Positions 9,259-18,150 of a DNA stretch of 64,000 bases are shown piece by piece; within the stretch, counting starts at the first letter, position 1, and each line of letters begins with the position of its first letter. The notes beneath the pieces were generated by a model. It was not told the origin of the DNA. It did no database searches and was given only the letters and a program-made list of their open reading frames with translations. A program made the translations under genes and the position numbers. The stretch spans positions 434,001-498,000 of the forward strand of contig CAWAWJ010000001.1 of the NCBI GenBank assembly GCA_963785735.1. The letters are read 5' to 3'. Source of the stretch: REEB95 sp963785735 (GTDB taxonomy: Bacteria; Pseudomonadota; Alphaproteobacteria; ATCC43930; CGMCC-115725).

Positions 9259-10716
9259 CTAACGCGAGGCGCGCGCGATAGTGGCGGTGGTGCTGTAGCC
9301 GGGCACGAGCTCGGCCAGCACCACCTTGCCGCCATAGGACTGCACGATGTCGGCGCCCACCACCTGGTCGAGCTTGTAATCGGCGCCCTTCACCAGCACC
9401 TCGGGGCGCAGCGCCTTGATGAGCTCGACCGGGGTGTCGGCGTCGAACACCACGACCAGATCGACATCCGCGAGCGAGGCGAGCACGGATGCCCGCGCCG
9501 CTTCGTTCTGCACCGGGCGCCCCGGGCCCTTGAGGCGCCCGACCGAGGCGTCGCTGTTGATACCCACCACCAGCCGGTCGCAGGCCTTGCGCGCCTGTTC
9601 CAGGAGGGCGACATGGCCGGGATGGATCAAATCGAAGCAGCCATTGGTGAAGCCCAGCTTCAACCCGTTGCGCCGCCAGCGCGCGACATGGTCGAGCGCC
9701 GGCGCCAGCGGCAACACCTTGCGGCTTTTGAGCGTGTCGCGGTCGAGGATGGCGGACGACAATTCCCTGGCGTCCACCACCGCGGTGCCGACCTTGCCGA
9801 CGACGATGCCGGCAGCGGTATTTGCGAGAATGGCGGCGTCGAGCAGCGTCGCCCCCGACGCCAAGGCCGATCCCAGCACCGCCACCACCGTGTCGCCCGC
9901 GCCCGAGACGTCATAGACCTCGCGCGCTTCGGCCGGCAAACGGTGCACCTTATCCTTGGCTTCGATGAGGATCATGCCGTCCTTGCCGCAGGAAACCAGC
10001 AGCGCGGAAAAGCCGTGCCGCTTCATTTGATCGAGCGCGGCCGCCACCACCTCGTCGTCGCCGCCGAGATCGCGGCCCGCCGCCAGGCCCAGCTCGCGGC
10101 GGTTGGGTTTCAATACTGTCGCGCCGCGATAGATCGAATAGTCGTTGCCCTTGGGATCGACCACCACCGGGCGCTTTGCGGCGGCAGCCGCCTCGATGAT
10201 CTCCGCCGCCAGCCCGTCATTCAGCACGCCCTTGGCGTAATCCGAAAGGATCACGATCTGGAAATGGCCGAGCGCCGCCTTCAGCTGCGCCAACAGATCG
10301 GCGCGCAGCTCCGCGCCCAAAGGCTCGGCGCGTTCCTGGTCGGCGCGCAACAATTGCTGATTGTCGGCGATGTAGCGGGTCTTGACCGGCGTGACGCGGT
10401 TGCGCGCCGCCAGCATATGGGCTTCGGCGTTGCCGAGCGTGGCCATCATGCGCGAAATCTCGCGGCCGGCGGGATCGTTCCCCGTGACCGAAATGAAACA
10501 GGTCTCGGCCCCGAGCGCGTGGAGATTGCGCACCACGTTGCCGGCGCCGCCGAGCCGGCTTTCCTCGCCCTCGACATGCAGCACCGGCACCGGCGCCTCG
10601 GGCGAAATGCGCTCGACCCGGCCGCGGATATAATGGTCGAGCATGACATCGCCGACGCAAAGCACCCTTGTGCGGGCGAGCGCCTCGACCAAAGCGACAA
10701 AATCGGTATGGGCCAT
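9259..10716 (-). CDS. hldE: Bifunctional heptose-7-phosphate kinase / heptose-1-phosphate adenylyltransferase
   Basis: Makes ADP-heptose for the lipopolysaccharide inner core. The N-terminal PfkB-type kinase domain (about residues 1-325) shows GDVMLDHYIRG, the glycine pair in RLGGAGNVVRN and the catalytic anion hole DVSGAGDTV. The C-terminal nucleotidyltransferase (about 345-485) shows FTNGCFDLIHPGHVALL, whose HPGH is the HxGH motif. I place the start at 10716 (MAHTDFVALVEAL), giving 485 residues, the usual length. An upstream in-frame extension to 10875 would add 53 unconserved residues and overlap the divergent phosphatase gene. Its presence shows the organism makes heptose-containing LPS. 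Confidence 0.95.
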   Translation of the reverse strand: MAHTDFVALVEALARTRVLCVGDVMLDHYIRGRVERISPEAPVPVLHVEGEESRLGGAGNVVRNLHALGAETCFISVTGNDPAGREISRMMATLGNAEAHMLAARNRVTPVKTRYIADNQQLLRADQERAEPLGAELRADLLAQLKAALGHFQIVILSDYAKGVLNDGLAAEIIEAAAAAKRPVVVDPKGNDYSIYRGATVLKPNRRELGLAAGRDLGGDDEVVAAALDQMKRHGFSALLVSCGKDGMILIEAKDKVHRLPAEAREVYDVSGAGDTVVAVLGSALASGATLLDAAILANTAAGIVVGKVGTAVVDARELSSAILDRDTLKSRKVLPLAPALDHVARWRRNGLKLGFTNGCFDLIHPGHVALLEQARKACDRLVVGINSDASVGRLKGPGRPVQNEAARASVLASLADVDLVVVFDADTPVELIKALRPEVLVKGADYKLDQVVGADIVQSYGGKVVLAELVPGYSTTATIARASR

Positions 10717-10785
10717 GGCGTTCCTCTTATGGCCTCGCAAGGCGGCAGGCAAGCAAAACCCGCCGGGAGAGACTATATTTCGGGC

Positions 10786-11565
10786 ATGAAAGCCGATTTC
10801 CAGAAGCGGGGCGGCGGCGGACGCGGCCATTCGGCGCCGCCGGGAAGCCGCGTTTACGCGGTCGGCGACGTGCATGGAAGGCTCGACCTGCTGCAGCGCC
10901 TTTTGGGGCTCATCAAGGCGGACGCGGCACAGGCCAAATCCTTGCGCAAAACCCTGGTCTATCTCGGCGATTACATCGACCGCGGACCCGAATCGAAGGG
11001 CGTGATCGATCTACTGCTGAGCCGGCCGATGAACGTTGCCGGTTTCAATGAGATTCACCTCATGGGCAATCACGAGGACATCCTGTTGCAATTCCTCGCC
11101 GATGTGCGCTGCGGCCCGCATTGGTTCGCCTATGGCGGGATGGCGACGCTTGAAAGCTATGGCGTGAGCCCGCCCGGCCTTATGGCGGCGGAGGCGGATC
11201 TGCTGCGCGCCCAGCGCGATCTTCAGGGCAAGGTTCCGTCCTCGCATCTCGAATTCCTGCGCCGGATGCCCTTGAAGCACGAGGAAGGCGATTATCTCTT
11301 CGTCCATGCGGGCGTGCGCCCCGGCGTTCCGCCGGATGAACAGATCGGGCAGGACCTGATGTGGATTCGCGACGAGTTCCTCGACAGCGACGCCGACTTC
11401 GGCAATCTGGTGGTGCATGGCCACACGATATCCGAGACGCCGCAGGTGAAGGCCAACCGCATCGGCATCGACACCGGCGCCTATGCCACCGGCATTCTCA
11501 CGGCTCTGGTGCTGGAGGGAAACGAACGCCGGTTTTTGCAGACGGCGGCGCGGGAGCGAACTTAA
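10786..11565 (+). CDS. Metallophosphoesterase, PP2A-like serine/threonine phosphatase family
   Basis: 259-residue cytoplasmic phosphatase with the three metal-binding blocks of the PPP family in order: GDVHG (near residue 27), GDYIDRGPE (near 63) and GNHED (near 95), followed by HGHT near residue 215. It resembles bacterial PrpA/PrpB and diadenosine tetraphosphatase-like enzymes; the physiological substrate is unknown. The ATG at 10786 is chosen because the upstream open frame is antisense to hldE. The 69 bases between it and hldE must hold two divergent promoters. Confidence 0.87.
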   Translation: MKADFQKRGGGGRGHSAPPGSRVYAVGDVHGRLDLLQRLLGLIKADAAQAKSLRKTLVYLGDYIDRGPESKGVIDLLLSRPMNVAGFNEIHLMGNHEDILLQFLADVRCGPHWFAYGGMATLESYGVSPPGLMAAEADLLRAQRDLQGKVPSSHLEFLRRMPLKHEEGDYLFVHAGVRPGVPPDEQIGQDLMWIRDEFLDSDADFGNLVVHGHTISETPQVKANRIGIDTGAYATGILTALVLEGNERRFLQTAARERT

Positions 11566-11575
11566 AGCTCGCCGA

Positions 11576-11716
11576 CTAAAATATATGCCTACCGATCACA
11601 TAGAGCGCGGCCCAGGGCGCGGACGCCAAGGCCAGCCAGACCACGACCTTGGCAAAATCGAAGGATGCCGGTTTCGGGCCGGAGAGATACTGGGCGCGGG
11701 CGGAATGGACGCTCAT
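11576..11716 (-). CDS. Small single-span membrane protein (46 aa), uncharacterised
   Basis: Short reading frame of 46 residues beginning MSVHSARAQYLSGPK. A charged N-terminal stretch is followed by one clear hydrophobic segment (about residues 22-42, VVVWLALASAPWAALYVIG) and a short basic end. A good ribosome-binding site, GGGAG, lies about eight bases upstream of the ATG. It sits between the convergent phosphatase stop and the Nudix hydrolase. I do not recognise the family; hydrophobicity and the Shine-Dalgarno sequence are the only support. Confidence 0.5.
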   Translation of the reverse strand: MSVHSARAQYLSGPKPASFDFAKVVVWLALASAPWAALYVIGRHIF

Positions 11717-11775
11717 GGGGAACTCCCGGTTGCGCCCTGAGCATCGATGCCTCGGAGTTAAGACGAGGTTAACGG

Positions 11776-12297
11776 TTAGACCCCTCGGGCAGGCGTGGGC
11801 CGCTTGCGGAGATAGGTCTCGATGAAGGGGGTCAGATTCTCGGCCAGGGCGTCGGCCGGGGCCATGAAGGCGGCGCCGACGACCTCGCGGCCGTCGGGCG
11901 CGAGCGCGGGCGAAACGTCAAGGCGCAATTCGAATATCCAGACGTGATCGTAGCGGTATTCCCAGCGCTCCAGGATTTTCTCCGCAAAGGTAAGGGCCTT
12001 GCGGTCGGCGGCGAAGCCCAGCTCCTCATGCAGCTCGCGGATCGCGGCGTCGGCGGGATCCTCGCCGCGCCGGACGCCGCCGCCCGGCCAGCTCAAGCGG
12101 TTGCGATAGGAATGCCGGATCATCAGGATTTTTCCGCCGAGCCAGATGGCAATCACCGCGCCATGATGCTGGGGCCGGGCCACGAACCACCACGTCAGCA
12201 AAATGCGGTAGGCGCACCACAGCGCCGCGCGCACCAAAGGATCGAAAACACCACCCGGGCGGGACGGGGCGCGGATCATCGTTGGCCGGAGTTCCAT
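11776..12297 (-). CDS. Nudix hydrolase
   Basis: Hydrolyses a nucleoside diphosphate linked to another moiety. The Nudix box is complete: G-GVRRG-E-DPADAAI-REL-HEELG, centred near residue 80 of 173, with the preceding strand ILMIRHSYRNRLSWPGG. The N-terminal 40 residues include a hydrophobic stretch (LVRAALWCAYRILLTWWFVA) that could be a membrane-associating helix, unusual for simple Nudix enzymes. The exact start is uncertain: MELRPTMIRAP offers two ATGs. The substrate cannot be deduced. Confidence 0.85.
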   Translation of the reverse strand: MELRPTMIRAPSRPGGVFDPLVRAALWCAYRILLTWWFVARPQHHGAVIAIWLGGKILMIRHSYRNRLSWPGGGVRRGEDPADAAIRELHEELGFAADRKALTFAEKILERWEYRYDHVWIFELRLDVSPALAPDGREVVGAAFMAPADALAENLTPFIETYLRKRPTPARGV

Positions 12298-12328
12298 GGG
12301 ACAAAAGCCGTGTTGTTGCTGCGGCGGA

Positions 12329-12529
12329 TCAATCCGTCAGTCGAATGGCGAGGCCCCACAACACGAGGCTGCCGATGAAGATACCGGCGCCCCATTGTTC
12401 CAGCATCGCCCGCCGCGCCGGAAACCGCCGCGTGGCCAACACCGGGACGGCGCCGAGGGCCATGACCAGGACGATGAGATAAAGCAGCCAGCGCGATCTC
12501 ATTGAGTCAATCGACTTTCCTGATTCCAT
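12329..12529 (-). CDS. Small two-span membrane protein, uncharacterised
   Basis: Open frame of 66 residues with two hydrophobic helices (LLYLIVLVMALGAVPVLA and WGAGIFIGSLVLWGLAI) separated by a basic loop RRFPARR, which suggests a hairpin in the inner membrane. An internal ATG at 12502 (MRSRWLLYL) may be the true start. It lies 31 bases upstream of the Nudix gene on the same strand, so the two could be co-transcribed. No family is recognised. Confidence 0.5.
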   Translation of the reverse strand: MESGKSIDSMRSRWLLYLIVLVMALGAVPVLATRRFPARRAMLEQWGAGIFIGSLVLWGLAIRLTD

Positions 12530-12634
12530 GAATCCGCGTCAGGGCCGGCCAGCCGGAAGCCCCTCCCTTCGCAGCCCGCAAGACGATTTGCAACGCTAAT
12601 CATACACTAAGGGCACTGTGCATGGCCTTGATTT

Positions 12635-12889
12635 ATGATCGGCGCCATCGCGCCGGCAATCCGCCTGCAAGCGCCGCGGCTGCAAAGTCTTTATCGGGAT
12701 TGGACGACCGCCGGCGGGTCCGAGAATCTCCTGCCTGGGCGGATTTCACCCCGTATGATTTGCAATACCTCCTGGGCAATCTGTCGTTGCTCGACGCGGT
12801 TTCGTTGTACCTCTTTTAAATTGAGGGAGGAGCGGCTTGATGAATTTCCGAATTCTGTAGCCATTCTTTACATGAAAGGCCCGAATTGA
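12635..12889 (+). pseudogene. Decayed PAS_5-type gene fragment (frameshifted)
   Basis: Pieces of the alphaproteobacterial PAS_5 domain (PF07310) appear in order but in alternating frames. LQSLYRDWTTAGGSENLLPG is in the frame of 12635. ADFTPYDLQYLLGNLSLLDA follows, shifted by one base after about 12738. RFRCTSFKLREERLDEFPN then appears back in the first frame after about 12800. This matches the family pattern of a tryptophan-containing N-terminal helix, an LP.RADFDP-like turn, a LLPNLxLLDV strand, an RFRYRLVG strand and a LDE-P segment. At least two indels break the gene, and the C-terminal half is missing. Recognition is by eye. Confidence 0.5.
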
Positions 12890-13039
12890 TTATTCCATTT
12901 ACATTGCGGTTCAATAATTAAGCTCATTTGCTATTCGCAATAGTGGCGCCATTATTGTAAAGTGACTTTTCATAAAACGACGCCAGATCCACTGGCTACT
13001 CGATTTTTTGGGGCATTCTAGCCGGTCAGCAATAGCGTC
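12890..13039. promoter_or_regulatory. AT-rich leader before the exopolysaccharide locus
   Basis: The stretch from the PAS_5 remnant to the first exopolysaccharide gene is clearly richer in A and T than its surroundings (for example 12885-12990). It most likely carries the promoter of the phosphoglycosyltransferase gene at 13040. No convincing -35/-10 pair, operator or terminator can be picked out by eye. Confidence 0.35.
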
Positions 13040-14461
13040 ATGCGCAAGGATTTTGCATCACCCGAGATTTTATCCGGAGCGATCAAGCTGATCGATTTTG
13101 CGGCGATCGTGCTGATATCGGCTGGCGCTTACGCAATCTATCTCGTGGGATATCTGGAAGATTACGATGATATCGGCCGTTATCTCGTCTCGGCCACATC
13201 CAGCGCCCTGCTGTTCTCAATCGTCTACCAACGGATGGGCGGCTACCGCTTCGAGCGGTTAGCACAACTCAGCTGGCAATTGCCGCGGGTCGCACTTGCC
13301 TGGTTCGGATCGTTCTCGATCCTGCTGGCGCTGGCCTTCGTCGCCAAGGTGTCCGAAAGCTACTCCCGTGGCTGGGCCATCAGCTGGATCGGCGGCGTGG
13401 CGGTGTTCCTGCCGATATCGCGGATCATCCTCAATGTCGCCATTGCTCGCTGGACTCATCAGGGCCATTTCCTGCGCAATATCGTGGTGGTGGGGGCTGG
13501 CGAAACCGGCAAGCGATTCATTGAAAAGCTCCGGAAAAATCACGACTCGGGCGCGCGGATACTTGGCGTGTTCGACGACGGGAAATCGCGCCTCGTGCCG
13601 CTGGCCCAGGGAATTGATTTTCTCGGCACCACGGACGACCTTTTGGAGTATGCGCGCAAGACGCCGGTCCATGAGATCATCGTGTCTATGCCGCTGAACG
13701 ATGAGCAGCGGTTGCGCGCACTTTTCGATAAATTGAAATCCCTGCCGGCGGATATTCGCCTCAGCATCGAACCGCTCGCCAGCATGTTCCCGGTCAACGG
13801 CATCGACGAGATCGTCGACATGCCGCTGCTTCGGATCGCCGACCGCCCGTTGAAGCAATGGAACGGGGTCATCAAAAAATGCGAGGATGCGATCCTGACC
13901 AGCATTCTGCTGGCGATGTTCGCGCCGGCCATGGCGCTGATCGCGCTCATCATCAAGTTCGACAGCCCGGGTCCGGTGTTCTTCGTCCAGGACCGATTCG
14001 GCTTCAACAACAAGGCGATCCGCGTTCTGAAATTCCGCACCATGTATTGGGACATGGGCGACCCGGCCGGCGCGCAACGCACGGTACGCAACGACCCGCG
14101 CGTGACCCGTTTCGGAAAATTCGTGCGCGCCTTCAGCCTTGACGAACTGCCGCAGCTGATCAATGTGCTGAGGGGTGAAATGTCGCTGGTCGGGCCCCGG
14201 CCTCACGCCATCGCCATGAAAGCCGGCGACAAACTCTATCACGAAGCCGTCGACACCTACTTTCACCGCCACAAGGTGAAGCCGGGAATCACCGGCTGGG
14301 CGCAGGTGAACGGCCTCAGGGGCGAGATCGATTCACTCGAGAAAGCGCGCCAGCGCGTCGTCTATGATCTCGAATACATCGAGCGCTGGTCGCTGTGGCT
14401 CGATTTGAAGATCCTGCTGATGAGCTTGGGCGTGGTGCTCGAACGCAAGAACGCCTATTGA
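13040..14461 (+). CDS. Undecaprenyl-phosphate sugar-1-phosphate transferase (WcaJ/ExoY-type polyprenyl glycosylphosphotransferase)
   Basis: Initiates repeat-unit assembly by moving a sugar-1-phosphate, probably glucose or galactose, from a UDP-sugar to undecaprenyl phosphate. Architecture of the 473-residue protein: four N-terminal membrane helices, a CoA-binding-like domain (about residues 150-260, VVVGAGETGKRFIEKL), a further membrane segment (about 283-310) and the catalytic bacterial sugar transferase domain. The last shows KFRTMYWD, FSLDELPQLINVL, SLVGPRP and KPGITGWAQVNG. This is the large PglC/WbaP-superfamily form typical of Wzx/Wzy pathways. It opens the polysaccharide locus and is followed 25 bases later by a glycosyltransferase. 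Confidence 0.94.
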   Translation: MRKDFASPEILSGAIKLIDFAAIVLISAGAYAIYLVGYLEDYDDIGRYLVSATSSALLFSIVYQRMGGYRFERLAQLSWQLPRVALAWFGSFSILLALAFVAKVSESYSRGWAISWIGGVAVFLPISRIILNVAIARWTHQGHFLRNIVVVGAGETGKRFIEKLRKNHDSGARILGVFDDGKSRLVPLAQGIDFLGTTDDLLEYARKTPVHEIIVSMPLNDEQRLRALFDKLKSLPADIRLSIEPLASMFPVNGIDEIVDMPLLRIADRPLKQWNGVIKKCEDAILTSILLAMFAPAMALIALIIKFDSPGPVFFVQDRFGFNNKAIRVLKFRTMYWDMGDPAGAQRTVRNDPRVTRFGKFVRAFSLDELPQLINVLRGEMSLVGPRPHAIAMKAGDKLYHEAVDTYFHRHKVKPGITGWAQVNGLRGEIDSLEKARQRVVYDLEYIERWSLWLDLKILLMSLGVVLERKNAY

Positions 14462-14486
14462 TATTTCCCCGAAGACATCGGGAACG

Positions 14487-15740
14487 ATGCGTCTCCTGAT
14501 CATTGGCCTCAATTTCGCGCCGGAACCGATCGGCGTCGGCAAGTACACCGGCGAGATGGCGGCGTGGTTCGCGGCGCGCGGCCACGACGTATCGGTTTTA
14601 ACGACGCGGCCTTATTACCCTGAATGGAAAAAGGCGCCTTTCCCCGGCAGGTGGTTGTGGCGCGGCGAGGCCTGGCGCGGCTGCCGGGTGGTGCGTTGCC
14701 CGCTTTATGTGCCAGGCCGTATGAATGGGTTCCGCCGCATCGTGCATTTGGCATCCTTCGCCCTGTCCTCCATCCCGCCTTCCGTTCTGTCGATCAAGCG
14801 AAAACCCGACATCGTCGTCGCCGTCGCGCCGAGCCTGTTGTCGGCGCCGGTCGCGCTGGCCCTGGCGCGGCTCACCGGCGCCAAGGCCTGGCTTCATGTC
14901 CAGGATCTCGAGATCGACGCCGCCGCCAGTCTCGGCATCGTCCGGCACCGCCGCCTGGTCGCGGCAGGCCTGGCGGCCGAGCGATGGGTGATGCGCGGTT
15001 TCGATCTGGTTTCCGCCGTCTCGGCGAAGATGCTCGACGCGGTGGCGACCAAGGACGTGGCGCCGGAGCGCCGCGTCTTGTTTCCCAATTGGGTCGACCT
15101 CGCCCGCGTTTTTCCGCTGGCCGGACCCTCCGCGATGCGCCGGGAACTCGGCATTCCCGAGGGACATTGCGTCGCTCTCTATTCCGGCAGCATGGGACAA
15201 AAGCAGGGGCTGGATTGCGTCATCGCGGCCGCCCGGCTTCTAGTTGCGAACTCCGCATCATCGCCGCTGTTCCTGCTGGCCGGCGCCGGCCCGGTCCGCG
15301 CCGATCTCGAATCGGCGGCGCGGGATCTGCCGAATGTGCGGTTTTTGCCGTTGCAGTCCGAGGAACGGTTCAACGAGTTCCTCAATCTCGGCGACATCCA
15401 TTTGCTGCCGCAGCTGCTCGACGCCAGCGATCTGGTGATGCCGTCGAAGCTTGGCGCCATGCTGGCCGCCGGCAAGCCGGTGATCGCCACCGTACCGCCT
15501 GATTCGCAGATCGCGCTGACCATCGGCGAAGCCGGCATCGCCGTTCCGCCCGGAAACCCAGCTGCTCTCGCCGGCGCCGTCCGCGAGCTTGCCGGCGATG
15601 CGAACCGGCGGCGGGCGATGGGCGAAGCGGCCTTGCGCATTGCGCGCGCGTCGTTGCAGGCGGAGCCCATCCTGGCCGGGATGGAAAACCGGCTCGAGAG
15701 ATTGGCCGCATCCTCGGGTCAGCCGAGAAGTTCTCGATAG
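14487..15740 (+). CDS. Glycosyltransferase family 4, WcaI-like
   Basis: Cytoplasmic GT-B glycosyltransferase acting on the lipid-linked repeat unit. The opening LIIGLNFAPEPIGVGKYTGE and RPYYPEWK are characteristic of the colanic-acid WcaI group. The C-terminal donor domain has ALYSGSMGQKQGLD and the acidic DLVMPSKLGAML region. 417 residues is normal. The ATG at 14487 is 25 bases after the initiating transferase, so this protein probably adds an early sugar. Its 3' end overlaps the convergent gene at 15719 by 22 bases. Confidence 0.9.
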   Translation: MRLLIIGLNFAPEPIGVGKYTGEMAAWFAARGHDVSVLTTRPYYPEWKKAPFPGRWLWRGEAWRGCRVVRCPLYVPGRMNGFRRIVHLASFALSSIPPSVLSIKRKPDIVVAVAPSLLSAPVALALARLTGAKAWLHVQDLEIDAAASLGIVRHRRLVAAGLAAERWVMRGFDLVSAVSAKMLDAVATKDVAPERRVLFPNWVDLARVFPLAGPSAMRRELGIPEGHCVALYSGSMGQKQGLDCVIAAARLLVANSASSPLFLLAGAGPVRADLESAARDLPNVRFLPLQSEERFNEFLNLGDIHLLPQLLDASDLVMPSKLGAMLAAGKPVIATVPPDSQIALTIGEAGIAVPPGNPAALAGAVRELAGDANRRRAMGEAALRIARASLQAEPILAGMENRLERLAASSGQPRSSR

Positions 15741-16777
15741 AGCGCGAGATGGGCCCGCGCGACGACGGGCCAGGCGAGGACCGTCTCGGCGAAACGGCGC
15801 ATCCGGCCGGCGATCTCGGCGCGGAAGCCGGGCCGGTCGAGATACTTCTCGATCAGCGCGACCATGGCGTCATCGTCGTCGTCGTCAACCACGGGGAACA
15901 CCTCGCCGCCGCCGTAATCGCGGATGCCCCCGACATCGGTCGTCACGATCGGGAGGCCGCAGGCGAGCGCTTCGAGAACGGCGTTGTTGGCCGTGCTGAG
16001 CGTCAACGGCAAGAGCGCGAGATAAGCGCCGCGATAGAGCCGCAGCAGCGCCTCATCGCCGAGACCGGCATGCCACGAAACCGCGGGATGGGCGCGCAAC
16101 CGGCCGAGATTCTCGTCATTTCTCCCGTGCTGAGGTACCAGCAGATCGAAGCGGAGATGCGGACGAAGCCCGCTCATGGTTGTCACGATGCGCGCCAGCA
16201 TCGCCGTATTGCGCAGCCAGACGCCGTTGAACACCAGGCGCTCCGGCGGCGGCGGCGCGGGCGGGGGCGAGAAGAACCCGACATCGACGCCATGAGGGAT
16301 GAACCGCACGCGGCCCTTGCCCATGAGCCGCTCGAAGAACTCGAGATCGCGGCGGCAGAGGATGATCCCCGATTGAAGATGCCGCAGGGATGCCAAGGCG
16401 TCTCGCGGCCAGCGCTCGGGCGGCAGATGCAGCGTCGCGATCATCGAAGGCGGGGCCCGGTCCCAACGCGAGAACAGCGGACCATGTCCCTCGCCGAAAA
16501 GCACATGGGCGATCGCGTCGCGCGGCCGCCAACGCCATACCAGTTCGAGCTCCGCCAGGGTCACCGACTGATTGCGGGCCGGCAAGCCGCCGATGACCGA
16601 ATAGGCCTTGCCGAGCGCCCGCGGCCACCAGCCCCGGCGGGGCGCGATCTCGGTAACCTTGGCTCCTTCGGCCGTCAATGCGGCGGCCAGGCGGCCATAA
16701 CCGGTATGGGAACCGAACCAGGGAACGGCGTCGTGGAGCACGGCCACAAGCGGCGCGCCGCTTGCGATCCCGGTCAT
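15719..16777 (-). CDS. Glycosyltransferase family 4
   Basis: GT-B fold glycosyltransferase of about 352 residues. Visible elements are the glycine-rich N-terminal turn WFGSHTGYGRLAAAL, FIPHGVDVGFF in the linker, and the donor-binding segment ALACGLPIVTTDVGG near residue 290. I start it at 16777 (MTGIASGAPLVAVLHDAVPW) because residues before that lack the beta-strand opening. That leaves 46 bases to the upstream flippase stop. The sugar specificity is unknown. Confidence 0.87.
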   Translation of the reverse strand: MTGIASGAPLVAVLHDAVPWFGSHTGYGRLAAALTAEGAKVTEIAPRRGWWPRALGKAYSVIGGLPARNQSVTLAELELVWRWRPRDAIAHVLFGEGHGPLFSRWDRAPPSMIATLHLPPERWPRDALASLRHLQSGIILCRRDLEFFERLMGKGRVRFIPHGVDVGFFSPPPAPPPPERLVFNGVWLRNTAMLARIVTTMSGLRPHLRFDLLVPQHGRNDENLGRLRAHPAVSWHAGLGDEALLRLYRGAYLALLPLTLSTANNAVLEALACGLPIVTTDVGGIRDYGGGEVFPVVDDDDDDAMVALIEKYLDRPGFRAEIAGRMRRFAETVLAWPVVARAHLALYRELLG

Positions 16778-16823
16778 CGTATCCCTCGTGCGCGCGGCAA
16801 CATGCGGGAGGGGGCACTGCCGA

Positions 16824-18137
16824 TCAAAACCGCGAAAAGCCACGGGTGAAGATTAACGTCGTTCCGACGTTGATGGCAATTCCCAAGACACTCGAGAAAA
16901 TCCCGATGAACAGCACTTGTGGCAAGGTGGAGACGCCGATTGCCACCATCAGAATGAACTGAAGGGCGAGGCCACAGGGAACGAGCAGCCAGCCCGGCAC
17001 GATCCAGGCGCGCGTCGCATTGAGGTTCCAGGTGATTCCAACCATCGCCGCTAGGCCGGTATTGAGCGCAACCAGCGTCAGCTCGTAGGAGAGACCTTGG
17101 TATTTCGACCCGAGCAACCACAGGAATGGACCCGGCCACAACCAGCAGAGCAACACCGGCGCCAGCGACAGCACGGCGCAGCCGCCCACGATCCGGAGGT
17201 AAAGCTGGCGCAATTGCGCTGCATCATGGCAGCGTGAATAGTGCGGTAGCACGATCGATTGCATGGTCGCCATCAGAACGGCGAAGAGGACGCCGATCCT
17301 GCCGAGGGCGCCGAGATCGGCGACCCGCGCCGCCGTGCCGAAGAAGCTGAGCAGAATGATCGACAGCTGTCCCTGGAAGACGCCGTTCACTTCATTGAGC
17401 CATTGCCGTTGTACCACCTTGCGGATGCTGCCGATCGCCTCGGGCTCGGGCCGAGCCTGAAGATCGGCGCCGGCGCGGGCCTTGGCGCGCACCATCGCGT
17501 ACTGCAACCCATAGGCGGCCACTGTGATCATTATGGCAACGACGGCGTCGAAATAAATGAGCGCGGCCAACACGGTGAGCGCCAGCCGGATGAGACCGCC
17601 AACGCTGTCTTGCAGCTGCAGGCTGCGGATCTCCTTGCGCAGGCGGGGCACGACTACCAGGATACTGTAGTTGAGCTGGAATAAGGAGCCGACCGTAACA
17701 GCGGCGGCGATGGCAGCTATCGTGCCGGCGCCGGCGCCGTTCAGCGCCAGTGTCCAAACCAGGATAGCCATCAGCGGCAGGACGGTCGCGACGACGAGCC
17801 ACCGGCGAACCAGCAGAGCACTCGCGATCACCTGGCCAAGACGATGACGATCCTGCCAGACCCGCCCGCCTAGTGCCGTCGCAGCATTGGCGATGCCGCT
17901 GTTCGAAAGCGTCATCAGGGCGATCAGCCAAGTTAACCCAATGATGTAGAAGGCGTAATCCTGCTTGTCGAGCCAGCGGACGGTCAACAGGCCAGCGAGC
18001 GCCGAGATCGCCTGCACCATCACCTGGACCAGCACGAACTCCCCGAGCGTGAAACTCCAGCGCTTGAGACGGCCCAGCTCGATCGAAGCGAATTTGCGCA
18101 AAGTTGCAGCCAGCCGCACTTTTCTCGGCAGTGACAC
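16824..18137 (-). CDS. Polysaccharide flippase, Wzx-like (MATE/MOP superfamily)
   Basis: Multi-span inner-membrane protein of about 437 residues with around twelve hydrophobic helices, beginning FTLGEFVLVQVMVQAISALAG. Proteins of this kind flip undecaprenyl-linked repeat units to the periplasm. The open frame runs to 18392, but its first 85 residues are antisense-like sequence overlapping the FkbM gene. The GTG at 18137 (VSLPRKVRL) starts 13 bases after the FkbM stop and is preferred. It is placed among the glycosyltransferases, as expected for Wzx; an O-antigen-type translocase is the best reading, with no specific substrate. Confidence 0.85.
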   Translation of the reverse strand: MSLPRKVRLAATLRKFASIELGRLKRWSFTLGEFVLVQVMVQAISALAGLLTVRWLDKQDYAFYIIGLTWLIALMTLSNSGIANAATALGGRVWQDRHRLGQVIASALLVRRWLVVATVLPLMAILVWTLALNGAGAGTIAAIAAAVTVGSLFQLNYSILVVVPRLRKEIRSLQLQDSVGGLIRLALTVLAALIYFDAVVAIMITVAAYGLQYAMVRAKARAGADLQARPEPEAIGSIRKVVQRQWLNEVNGVFQGQLSIILLSFFGTAARVADLGALGRIGVLFAVLMATMQSIVLPHYSRCHDAAQLRQLYLRIVGGCAVLSLAPVLLCWLWPGPFLWLLGSKYQGLSYELTLVALNTGLAAMVGITWNLNATRAWIVPGWLLVPCGLALQFILMVAIGVSTLPQVLFIGIFSSVLGIAINVGTTLIFTRGFSRF

Positions 18138-18150
18138 GCGGGCGGCCTGC

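Noticed and set aside
9613..10785. Long upstream extension of the phosphatase frame
   Set aside because: It is antisense to hldE. The metallophosphatase fold begins just after the ATG at 10786.
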